Shown here one piece after another: positions 51,743 to 59,232 of a stretch of 64,000 nt of DNA. The DNA lies in assembly GCA_035293945.1 (NCBI GenBank), contig DATGLV010000011.1:1-64000 (forward strand), read 5' to 3'. Source of the DNA: VAZQ01 sp035293945. GTDB taxonomy: Bacteria > Pseudomonadota > Alphaproteobacteria > Rhizobiales > Xanthobacteraceae. The stretch's first letter is position 1; the number at the start of each line of letters is the position of its first letter. The notes under the pieces were generated by a model that did no database searches, was not told the DNA's origin, and saw only the letters and a list, made by a program, of their open reading frames with translations. Position numbers and translations under genes: made by a program.

Positions 51743-52600
51743 TTGCCCCGCATTGCTTATGTGAACGGCCGATACTTGCCCTCCGACCGCGCCTTGGTCA
51801 GCATTGAAGACCGCGGCTACCAGTTTTCCGATGGTGTCTACGAAGTCTGCGAGGTGAGGGGAGGCGCCATCATCGACGAGCGTCGGCACTTAGCCCGCCT
51901 CGCGCGCTCGCTCGGCGAGCTTCGCATCCGAGCGCCCATGGCACAATCTGCGCTTGCTGTGATCCTGCGAGAAGTGATCCGCCGGAACCGGGTCCACAAC
52001 GGCATCGTCTATCTGCAGATCACGCGTGGGGTCGCCCGACGCGACTTTGCCTTTCCGCCGCCGCACACCCAGCCGAGCTTGGTGGTCACCGCACGCAATC
52101 TCGATTTGGCCGCCAACGAGAGGAGGGCCGACCAGGGCTTGGCGGTCGTCACCGTGCCGGAAAACCGCTGGGCGCGTCCCGACATCAAATCGGTCTCCCT
52201 GCTCGCCAATGTGCTCGCAAAGCAGGCGGCACGCGACCGCGGCGCGGCCGAGGCCTGGTTCGTCGATGGGCAGGGGCGGGTGACGGAGGGGGCGTCCAGC
52301 AATGCCTGGATCGTGACGGCGGATGGCCGGGTGGTCACTCGTCCGGCGGATAACGGAATTTTACGGGGCATCACCAGAACCGTGTTGATTGGGGTGATCA
52401 AAGCCCAGAATTTGCTGTTTGAAGAGCGTCCGTTCAGCTTGGAGGAGGCCTACAGGGCGCGCGAGGCGTTCGTGACGGCGGCGAGCCAAATCGTAATGCC
52501 GGTCACCCGCATTGATGACCGCCCCGTCGGCGATGGCGCACCCGGGCCCGTGGCCAAGAGCTTGCGGGCCAGCTTCCACAGTCATGCCGAATGGTCTTGA
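51743..52600 (+). CDS. D-amino-acid aminotransferase (PLP fold type IV)
   Basis: 285 residues. Fold IV PLP enzyme: YVNGRYLPSDRALVSIEDRGYQFSDGVYE at the N-terminus, catalytic Lys149 in PDIKSVSLLANVLAKQAA, and VTEGASSNAWIVTADGRVVTRPADNGILRGITR for cofactor phosphate binding. It probably makes D-amino acids such as D-Glu or D-Ala, though branched-chain substrates cannot be excluded. TTG 51743 is supported by GGAG 6 bases upstream; longer frames upstream read through junk. The dat-hfq-hflX order is conserved in Bradyrhizobium relatives. Confidence 0.93.
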   Translation: MPRIAYVNGRYLPSDRALVSIEDRGYQFSDGVYEVCEVRGGAIIDERRHLARLARSLGELRIRAPMAQSALAVILREVIRRNRVHNGIVYLQITRGVARRDFAFPPPHTQPSLVVTARNLDLAANERRADQGLAVVTVPENRWARPDIKSVSLLANVLAKQAARDRGAAEAWFVDGQGRVTEGASSNAWIVTADGRVVTRPADNGILRGITRTVLIGVIKAQNLLFEERPFSLEEAYRAREAFVTAASQIVMPVTRIDDRPVGDGAPGPVAKSLRASFHSHAEWS

Positions 52601-52712
52601 TCTTCCCGGCCTTTCGCCAACTTCTGCTTGCGTGATTTCGGGCCGTAGCCTGTAATACGCAAGCCAAAGCTTGGTGAAGACCCGAAAGGGAGACACTTGG
52701 CTTCGGCAATAG

Positions 52713-52736
52713 GCTCGCGGGAAGGGGCCCGCGAGC
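52713..52736. promoter_or_regulatory. hairpin in the hfq leader
   Basis: GCTCGCGGG (52713-52721) pairs perfectly with CCCGCGAGC (52728-52736) around a 6-base AAGGGG loop, 18 bases before the hfq ATG. There is no T-run on the plus strand, so it is probably an RNA element or the end of the dat transcript rather than an ordinary terminator. Confidence 0.45.
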
Positions 52737-52754
52737 AAATAACGGATAAACACA

Positions 52755-53015
52755 ATGGCGGCAGACCGCTCACAAAATCTGCAAGACACCTTCCTGAATC
52801 ACGTACGCAAGGGCAAGACCCCATTGACCATATTTCTGGTGAATGGAGTAAAGCTGCAGGGCGTGGTAACTTGGTTCGATAACTTCTGCGTACTGCTGCG
52901 GCGGGACGGGCATTCGCAGCTCGTCTATAAGCACGCCATCTCAACTATAATGCCGGGTCATCCGATCCAGCTGTTCGAGGGGGCGGAGGAGCCACCGGCC
53001 GGGGATAAGGTCTGA
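52755..53015 (+). CDS. hfq: RNA chaperone Hfq
   Basis: 86 residues, Sm-like. QNLQDTFLNHVRKGKTPLTIFLVNGVKLQG is the Sm1 region and YKHAISTIMP the Sm2 motif. Hfq forms hexamers that pair small RNAs with mRNAs and in rhizobia affects nif gene control. It lies upstream of hflX as in most proteobacteria. Confidence 0.98.
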   Translation: MAADRSQNLQDTFLNHVRKGKTPLTIFLVNGVKLQGVVTWFDNFCVLLRRDGHSQLVYKHAISTIMPGHPIQLFEGAEEPPAGDKV

Positions 53016-53179
53016 CACAAACCCGTCGGCTCGACACGCACAGTGACCGCCTGAGCCCGCCTGCGGGATCAGGAACCGGGCGTGCAATCGTCATTGAACC
53101 GGATCTGCGCAGCCGAGCGCCGCGCCGAGCCCGTGGTGCTGCGCCGACAGTTCCTTCTCCCAATCCGCCGAATGGGCCC

Positions 53180-54430
53180 ATGCGCTCGGCCGAAGCCAAG
53201 CTCGACGAGGCTGCAGGTCTAGCGCGCGCCATTGATCTCGACGTGCTCGAATCCGGGATCGTGCCGCTCGGCGAAATCCGACCCTCAACCTATATCGGCT
53301 CGGGCAAGGTCGAGGAGATCGCCGGCCTGATCAAGAGCGTTGAGGCGGGGCTGGTGGTGATGGATTGTGCGCTGTCACCGGTGCAGCAGCGCAATCTGGA
53401 GAAGGCCTGGAATGCCAAAGTCCTCGACCGCACCGGACTGATCCTCGAAATATTCGGGCGGCGCGCCCGCACACGCGAGGGCGCGCTGCAGGTCGAGCTT
53501 GCGCATTTGAACTATCAAAAGAGCCGCCTGGTGCGATCCTGGACACATCTCGAGCGCCAGCGTGGCGGCTTCGGATTCCTCGGTGGACCAGGCGAGACTC
53601 AGCTCGAGGCCGACCGCCGGCAGATCGAAGAGCGCATCGCCCGGATCGAAAGCGATCTGGAAAAGGTCAAACGCACCCGCAAGCTGCATCGTCTGAGCCG
53701 CCGACGCGTGCCGTACCCGATCATCGCGCTGGTCGGGTATACCAATGCGGGCAAATCGACCCTTTTCAATCGCATGAGCCAGGCCGAGGTGCTCGCCTCC
53801 GATATGCTGTTTGCCACTCTTGACCCGACGCTGCGCGCAATCGATCTGCCGCATGGCGCTCGCGTGATCATGTCCGATACGGTCGGCTTTATCTCCGACC
53901 TGCCGACCACGTTGGTGGCGGCGTTCCGCGCCACGCTGGAGGAGGTCGTCGAGGCCGACGTCATCCTGCACGTGCGCGATATCTCTCACGCCGATGCCGT
54001 TGCGCAGTCGCGCGACGTCGAGAATATTCTCAAGCAGCTGGGGATCGACGTGGCCGAAGGGGCGGGCGCTGCCCGCCTCATCGAGGTCTGGAACAAGGTC
54101 GATCGGCTCGATATCGAAAGCCGTCAGACGCTCGACAACCTGGTACAGCGACAGCCCGCCGGAAAGAGACCGGTCCTTATTTCTGCGCTCTCAGGCGAGG
54201 GGCTTGATCAACTCGCAGAAGAGATTGAAGCCCGCATCGCCGCCGGACGCGTGGTTCTCGAGCTTGCGCTAGATCCTGCCGACGGCGCCGGTGCAAGCTG
54301 GCTCTATCGCAACACCGAGGTACTGGCGCAAGAGACCAGACCTGACGGATGGATGGCCGTGACGGTGCGGGTTGACCCCGCCAATGCGGGCGCTGTGCGC
54401 GCCAAATTCCCGGCATGCGGCCAATCCTAA
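53180..54430 (+). CDS. hflX: GTPase HflX
   Basis: 416 residues from the first standard start. N-terminal HflX domain (LVVMDCALSPVQQRNLEKAWN; GGFGFLGGPGETQLEADRR), then the GTPase: G1 GYTNAGKSTLFN, G3 DTVGFISDLP, G4 NKVD. It binds the 50S subunit and splits stalled ribosomes after stress. The real start may be upstream: the frame is open from 53009, and GRAIVIEPDLR (from 53078) matches the family N-terminus, yet no ATG, GTG or TTG exists there. CTG at 53051 or 53012 is possible. Confidence 0.95.
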   Translation: MRSAEAKLDEAAGLARAIDLDVLESGIVPLGEIRPSTYIGSGKVEEIAGLIKSVEAGLVVMDCALSPVQQRNLEKAWNAKVLDRTGLILEIFGRRARTREGALQVELAHLNYQKSRLVRSWTHLERQRGGFGFLGGPGETQLEADRRQIEERIARIESDLEKVKRTRKLHRLSRRRVPYPIIALVGYTNAGKSTLFNRMSQAEVLASDMLFATLDPTLRAIDLPHGARVIMSDTVGFISDLPTTLVAAFRATLEEVVEADVILHVRDISHADAVAQSRDVENILKQLGIDVAEGAGAARLIEVWNKVDRLDIESRQTLDNLVQRQPAGKRPVLISALSGEGLDQLAEEIEARIAAGRVVLELALDPADGAGASWLYRNTEVLAQETRPDGWMAVTVRVDPANAGAVRAKFPACGQS

Positions 54431-54445
54431 TCGCATCGGCAGCGC

Positions 54446-55276
54446 TCACGCGCCTTCCGCGGCCTTGGCCTCGTCCCAGAGCGCGTCCATCTCGACAAGC
54501 GTCGCGTCCTCGGGTTTTTTTCCGCGCGTTGCCAGAGCCTGCTCAATCGCGGCGAAACGTCGCTCAAACTTCTGATTGCTCCCGCGCAAAACTGCCTCGG
54601 GATCAGCATCGAGGTGACGTGCGAGATTGACCACGGCGAACAAGAGATCCCCAACTTCCGCCCCGGCCTTGGCGCGGCTCCCAACAGCAATTTCTGCTTC
54701 GATCTCATCGGTCTCCTCGCGGATCTTCCGCAACACTGCCAACGGATCGTTCCAATCAAAACCAACCTTGGACGCTTTGGCTTGCAGCTTCAACGCCCGG
54801 GTCAGGGCAGGGAGCGTCACCGGCACGCCGGCGAGCGCGCTCTCACGTGGCGCCCCCTCTATGCCACCCGTCTTGCCGGCACGGCCGGCCTTCTCGGCCT
54901 TCTCCTGCGCCTTGATCGCCTCCCATAGGCCTGGCACAGCGTTCGCCCCGAGCTTCCCGGCTTCGCCAAAAACATGCGGATGCCGCCGGATCAGCTTCTC
55001 GGTAATGCCTTGCACGACGTCGCCGAAGTCGAATGCGGCTTCTTCCTGCGCCATGCGCGCATGAAAGACGACCTGCAGCAAAAGATCTCCGAGCTCTTCG
55101 CGCAGGTCCACCAGGTCCTGACGCTGAATCGCGTCCGCGACCTCGTAGGCTTCTTCGAGCGTGTACGGCGCGATTGACGCAAAGCTCTGTTCCAAGTCCC
55201 AGGGACACCCCGAACCCGGGGTGCGCAGCGCAGCCATGATCTCGATGAGCCGGGAAATCTCGCGTGACGGTGTCAT
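54446..55276 (-). CDS. mazG: nucleoside triphosphate pyrophosphohydrolase MazG
   Basis: 276 residues with two MazG domains: the first with CPWDLEQSFASIAPYTLEEAYEVADAI and LREELGDLLLQVVFHARMAQE (metal-binding Glu/Asp), the second with KVGFDWNDPLAVLRKIREETDEIEAEI and EVGDLLFAVVNLARHL. It degrades abnormal dNTPs and may lower ppGpp levels. ATG 55276 (MTPSREISRL) is preferred to an upstream ATG at 55357, which would run into the dif site. It is convergent with hflX. Confidence 0.95.
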   Translation of the reverse strand: MTPSREISRLIEIMAALRTPGSGCPWDLEQSFASIAPYTLEEAYEVADAIQRQDLVDLREELGDLLLQVVFHARMAQEEAAFDFGDVVQGITEKLIRRHPHVFGEAGKLGANAVPGLWEAIKAQEKAEKAGRAGKTGGIEGAPRESALAGVPVTLPALTRALKLQAKASKVGFDWNDPLAVLRKIREETDEIEAEIAVGSRAKAGAEVGDLLFAVVNLARHLDADPEAVLRGSNQKFERRFAAIEQALATRGKKPEDATLVEMDALWDEAKAAEGA

Positions 55277-55355
55277 GAAAGGGCCAATCGTTAACGGCGG
55301 GCCGGCGAACGTAGCGCATAGCCCGGAAAAGTCATGCCCCAGCGGACCATAGCTC

Positions 55356-55383
55356 AATTCGCATAAGGTATATTATGGAATAT
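55356..55383. other. dif: dif site (XerC/XerD chromosome dimer resolution)
   Basis: A 28-bp site with an 11-bp left (XerC-like) arm AATTCGCATAA, a 6-bp centre GGTATA (55367-55372) and an 11-bp right (XerD-like) arm TTATGGAATAT. Aligned without gaps to E. coli dif it agrees at 20 of 28 positions, including all of CGCATAA on the left and TTATG on the right. It lies between mazG and the MBL gene. Polar GGGNAGGG motifs point at it from both sides. Confidence 0.85.
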
Positions 55384-55392
55384 ATGCGAATT
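55382..55392 (-). repeat. extra inverted XerC-like arm beside dif
   Basis: ATATGCGAATT is the reverse complement of the left dif arm at 10 of 11 positions and overlaps the right end of the 28-bp core by two bases. With the left arm it makes the perfect inverted repeat AATTCGCATA...TATGCGAATT (55356-55365, 55383-55392). Confidence 0.6.
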
Positions 55393-55440
55393 ACACGATA
55401 TTTTCAGGCGATTTTGGTCGCCGGCTCGCTCCGAAAACGG

Positions 55441-56253
55441 CTAATCCGCCGTCGCCAGCTCGATCTTGAGTCCGTCATAAGCCGGCTCGACATAGCCGGG
55501 CAGCTGGCTGCGCAAAACGTCGTAGTCGAGGTCCATGTGCATGTTCGTGAGGATCGCCCGCCGGGGCGCAATCCGTTCGATCCATTGGAGTGCTTCAGCA
55601 ACGGAGAAATGGCTCGGATGCGGCTTGTAGCGCAGCGCGTCGACGATCCACAGATCAAGGCCCGCCAGCGCCGCGACGCTCTCCGGCGGCAGGTCGCGCA
55701 GGTCGCTCGAATACGCAATGTTGCCAATACGAAAGCCGAGCGATGGGATGTCGCCATGGTCCTGCAGGAATGGCAGTGCGGTGATTGGACCGCCGGGACC
55801 TTTAACGGTGACAGGCTCTCCGGCCTTGATGCGATGCTCGTTGACAATCGGCGGGTAATTGCTGCCCGGCGGCGTCACGAAGCAGTAGCCGAAGCGGAAA
55901 TAGAGAACCCGGTAGGTCGACTCGTCGAGATAGGCATCGATGCGCCGCCGATGGCGCAAGAACAGCCCGCGCAGGTCGTCGATCCCATGGGTGTGGTCGG
56001 CATGCTCGTGGGTGAACAGCACGCCGTCGAGCCAATCGACGTCGGTGGCGAGCAGCTGCTCGCGCAAATCCGGCGAGGTGTCGATCAGCACTCGGGTGCG
56101 CGCACCGTCGGCCTGCCGCCGCTCGATAAGCAACGAGCATCTTCGGCGCCAGTTCTTCGGATTGGCGGGGTTGCAGTCGCCCCAGCCTATTCCGGGGCGC
56201 GGAACGCCGCCCGACGAGCCGCAGCCGAGAATCGTGAAGGTCATCAGCGTCAT
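55441..56253 (-). CDS. MBL-fold metallohydrolase (PhnP-like)
   Basis: 270 residues. The metallo-beta-lactamase motif THEHADHTHGIDDLR carries the two-metal ligands; further ligands lie in LQDHGD, YSSDLRDLP and the NMHMDLDY end. The N-terminus ILGCGSSGGVPRPG is typical of the PhnP/phosphodiesterase branch, so a cyclic or linear phosphodiester is a likely substrate. It sits 19 bases downstream of tatD and is probably co-transcribed. Confidence 0.92.
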   Translation of the reverse strand: MTLMTFTILGCGSSGGVPRPGIGWGDCNPANPKNWRRRCSLLIERRQADGARTRVLIDTSPDLREQLLATDVDWLDGVLFTHEHADHTHGIDDLRGLFLRHRRRIDAYLDESTYRVLYFRFGYCFVTPPGSNYPPIVNEHRIKAGEPVTVKGPGGPITALPFLQDHGDIPSLGFRIGNIAYSSDLRDLPPESVAALAGLDLWIVDALRYKPHPSHFSVAEALQWIERIAPRRAILTNMHMDLDYDVLRSQLPGYVEPAYDGLKIELATAD

Positions 56254-56272
56254 CGGTGCGGCACAGGAGCCA

Positions 56273-57094
56273 TCATGCAGCCGCCGCGGCCGGTTGCGGG
56301 ACCTTGCGGAACAGCCGGAAGAAGTTGGCGGTGGTCTGGCGCGCGATGTCCTCGAACGTGACCTTGCGGGCCTCCGCCAGCACGCGTGCGGTTTCGATCA
56401 CATAGGCCGGCTCGTTGCGCTTGCCGCGATGACGTCCCGGAGCGAGATACGGGGCATCAGTTTCGACCAGAATGCGGTCAGCGGGCAAATCCGCTGCGAT
56501 TGCACGAAGGTCATCGGATTTCTTGAAGGTCAAAATTCCGGTGAAGGAGATGAACAGTCCGAGTGCGATGGCGCGCTCGGCCAACTCGCGTCCACCGGTG
56601 AAGCAATGCAGCACGGCCGGGAAGGACCCCTTCCCGCTTTCCTCTTCCAGGATTGCGGCCATATCGGCGTCCGCGTCGCGCGAATGGATGACAAGCGGCA
56701 GACCGGTCTCGCGCGCAGCCGCGATATGGTTGCGGAGCCCGCGCTCCTGCGCCTCCCGCGGGCTTGAATCATAGTGATAGTCGAGGCCGGCCTCGCCGAT
56801 CGCCACAGTCTTCGGATGGTGTGTGAGCGCGACCAAATCCGCGGTCGTCAGATCAAGCTCTTCGTGCGCGTGCTGCGGATGAGTTCCGACCGAGCAATAG
56901 ATGTCGGGAAAGCGATCCGTGATTGCGAGCAGAGCCTGGCGTTGTCTCACCCGTGTCGAGATGGTCACCATGCGCCCCACCCCGGCTGCCTGCGCGCGCG
57001 CCACGATCCCATCGAGCTCGCCGGAGAGATCCGGAAAATCGAGATGACAATGGCTGTCGACCACGAAAGAGCCTGTTTGCGGTGTAGCAGCCAT
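56273..57094 (-). CDS. tatD: TatD family metal-dependent deoxyribonuclease
   Basis: 273 residues (281 from GTG 57118), TIM barrel. DSHCHLDFPD, IGEAGLDYHYD, VIHSRDADADM, LHCFTGG and VETDAPYLAPGRHRGKRNEPAYV give all metal ligands. TatD enzymes act as 3'-5' nucleases in DNA repair and RNA quality control. In relatives tatD follows metG directly; here the TRAP block lies between them. Confidence 0.95.
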   Translation of the reverse strand: MAATPQTGSFVVDSHCHLDFPDLSGELDGIVARAQAAGVGRMVTISTRVRQRQALLAITDRFPDIYCSVGTHPQHAHEELDLTTADLVALTHHPKTVAIGEAGLDYHYDSSPREAQERGLRNHIAAARETGLPLVIHSRDADADMAAILEEESGKGSFPAVLHCFTGGRELAERAIALGLFISFTGILTFKKSDDLRAIAADLPADRILVETDAPYLAPGRHRGKRNEPAYVIETARVLAEARKVTFEDIARQTTANFFRLFRKVPQPAAAAA

Positions 57095-57491
57095 CGTGGA
57101 AAAACCTTTCATGTTCACGCGCTTGCCGTTTGTTCCTTACGCTTTTTGTAGCTGGAACGAAGCGTCGTGTCACCTTGGTGGCGATGCGTCAACGGTTCCG
57201 CCCCACCCGCCGAAAAAATATGCAAAACCGCGCCGGCTCGTGTTGATCGAGCGTCCGCACGCGTCCGGCGGTATATAGTCAGTTTCGACCGCAAGCACCC
57301 GAGCTTTGCCACACCTCCCGCATTCAGGGATCGCCCGGAAGGCATTGGGACTTCAAACAGTTTCAACAAATCGTCGAGCGGCACGCGGCGCGGCCACCCC
57401 TGCTCTACCGTGCCGATAGCTTCGGCCGGCAAATACCGTGGCATGTTTTTTGCGTTTTTTCGCGTCGGCCAAGCCAATGGGAGTTGCCGCC
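57095..57491. other. intergenic region between divergent tatD and TRAP genes
   Basis: It contains the sigma-54 promoter at 57439-57453 and a long leader without a recognisable gene. Weak open frames on both strands do not look like proteins. Confidence 0.6.
57439..57453 (+). promoter_or_regulatory. sigma-54 (RpoN) promoter of the TRAP operon
   Basis: TGGCATG-TTTT-TTGC matches the TGGCACG-N4-TTGC consensus at every position except one, with exact -24/-12 spacing. The ATG at 57492 is 39 bases downstream of the -12 element. An RpoN activator of the DctD or NtrC type would be needed; NtrC is encoded in this window but DctB/DctD are not. Confidence 0.75.
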
Positions 57492-58556
57492 ATGATGAAG
57501 CGGAACCAAACACGGGACAAGAAAGCGGTCGGAAAAGAGGCCAAGGGGAACCTGATCTCGCGTCGAAGCACCCTCAAGGCTGGACTTGCGCTCGGGGCTG
57601 CGTTCACCGGCAGCAGTTTCGGCATCATCGGTCGTGCGGCGGCTGCACCGATTAGGCTGCGCTTCGGCAGCGACAGCCCAATCGGCGCTGCCCACACCAA
57701 ATCCGCCGTGGTCTTCAAGGATCTGGTGGAACGGGGGACGGCTGGACGCGTCGAGGTCGCGATCTTCCCGGACGGCCAGCTCGGCAGCAACGGCCCCATG
57801 ACCAACTCGGTGAAAGCCGGAACACTCGATGCTGTGGTCACAGACGTGACCTATATCTCGACCGCGGTGCCGGAGGCCGACGTCTTCAATCTGCCGTTCC
57901 TATACTCGGATACTGCGCAGGTGCTGCGCTTCGCAAACGGGCCGTTGGGCGAAAAGCTCAAGCCGAAGATCAACGAAGCCTTTGCGTGCGAAGTCCTGGG
58001 CTTCGCTACCGACGGCTCGCGCAATCTGTGGAACAGCAAACGCCCGATCCGCGCACCCGGCGATATCGAAGGGCTGAAGATGGGCGTGCAGCCGAGCAAG
58101 ATACAACGCGACACCATTCTGGCCTTCGGTGGCATCCCGACCGTCGTGCCGTTCAATCAGCTCTACACGGCGCTGCAGACCGGCCTGGTCGACGGAAGCG
58201 ACAAGGCCTTCGCCGACATGATCGAGATCAAGTTCTATCAGGTCACAAAATATCTGACCCTCACCAGCCATTACAGCATCATCAACGTGCTGATCGTCTC
58301 CAAGAAGCTTATGGACAAGCTCACGCCGGAGGACCGCGAAGTGATCCGCGGCGCCGGCAAGCCGGCGGTCGACGCGCAGGTCGAGGAAATTCTCAACGGC
58401 GAGAAAGCGGCACTGGCCTTCCTGCAGGAAAAGGCAATCCAGGTGTTCAAGATGGAGGACCCCAAGGCGTTCTCCGCCAAGATGGAGGATGTCTACAAGG
58501 AGGCGGCCGATCGGATCGGTGCCGACATCCTCGCCGAGGCGCGCAAATTCTCATGA
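57492..58556 (+). CDS. TRAP transporter solute receptor (DctP family)
   Basis: 354 residues. A Tat-type signal (SRRSTLKAGLALGAAFTGSSFGIIG; cleavage near AAAA, residue 51) precedes the DctP domain: LRFGSDSPIGAAHTKSAVVFKDLVE, FPDGQLGSNGPMTNSVKAGTLDAV, GLKMGVQPSKIQRDTILAFGGIPTVVPFNQLYTALQTGLVDGSDKAF. The Arg-containing strand LKMGVQPS is where DctP proteins hold the carboxylate. It captures an organic acid in the periplasm. ATG 57492 (or 57495) has GGGAG 8 bases upstream; the ATG at 57438 lies in the promoter. Confidence 0.95.
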   Translation: MMKRNQTRDKKAVGKEAKGNLISRRSTLKAGLALGAAFTGSSFGIIGRAAAAPIRLRFGSDSPIGAAHTKSAVVFKDLVERGTAGRVEVAIFPDGQLGSNGPMTNSVKAGTLDAVVTDVTYISTAVPEADVFNLPFLYSDTAQVLRFANGPLGEKLKPKINEAFACEVLGFATDGSRNLWNSKRPIRAPGDIEGLKMGVQPSKIQRDTILAFGGIPTVVPFNQLYTALQTGLVDGSDKAFADMIEIKFYQVTKYLTLTSHYSIINVLIVSKKLMDKLTPEDREVIRGAGKPAVDAQVEEILNGEKAALAFLQEKAIQVFKMEDPKAFSAKMEDVYKEAADRIGADILAEARKFS

Positions 58557-58628
58557 GCACGATCTCCAACGAGAGGCATGCATTGAGTAAGGCATGAGCG
58601 CGGGCTCCATCACCGCCGGGGCGGCCTG

Positions 58629-59225
58629 ATGACGCTGGTCCAAATGCAATTTCGTCTCGCCCAGGCCGGTGGACTGCTGGAGAGCATCTTGATCGCCGTC
58701 TGCGCCCTCCTTCTTTGCGTGATGGCGGGCAGCGTCTTCTTCGAGGTGCTCATCCGATACGTCGTGCATGCGCCGACCGCCTGGACCGAGGAGACCGCGG
58801 AATTCATTCTTGTGTGGTACGGCCTGTTGGCGGCGGCGGTGGGCGCACGCAAGGGCGTGCATTTCGCTATTCGCCTGGGCGTCGTCCATTTCGACGCACG
58901 TACGCGCTGGGTAATCCGCCAGAGCGTCAATGTCGCGGTCATCGTCTTCCTCGCAGTACTCTTCAGGCTCGGGATCAACTATCTCGGCATCGTAGCCAAC
59001 CAGACCTCGACCGGCGCAGAGATCAATATGCGTTTTCCCTGGGCGGGAATTCCGGTCGGGATCGGCAGCCTGATGGCAATGTACGTGCTTGAGGTCGCCG
59101 ACGGCATCCTCTCGCTGTGGACGGGGCGACAGTTCAGCGTAAAGGAGGCGCGCGAGGAGGATATCTATGGTGCGCTGCGCGGTCGCAACGCACCGCACAC
59201 ACCGCCGCTTCGGACCGGGGATTGA
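58629..59225 (+). CDS. TRAP transporter small permease (DctQ family)
   Basis: 198 residues with four transmembrane helices and the DctQ pattern VFFEVLIRYVVHAPTAWTEETAEFILVWYGLLAAAVGARKGVHF. It pairs with the DctM permease. Its 3' end overlaps an upstream extension of the next frame, but the real dctM start is 8 bases after its stop. Confidence 0.93.
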   Translation: MTLVQMQFRLAQAGGLLESILIAVCALLLCVMAGSVFFEVLIRYVVHAPTAWTEETAEFILVWYGLLAAAVGARKGVHFAIRLGVVHFDARTRWVIRQSVNVAVIVFLAVLFRLGINYLGIVANQTSTGAEINMRFPWAGIPVGIGSLMAMYVLEVADGILSLWTGRQFSVKEAREEDIYGALRGRNAPHTPPLRTGD

Positions 59226-59232
59226 CCGGTTC

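Noticed and set aside
57438..57491. Upstream ATG for the DctP gene
   Set aside because: It lies in the sigma-54 promoter, upstream of the expected transcript start; ATG 57492 has its own ribosome binding site.
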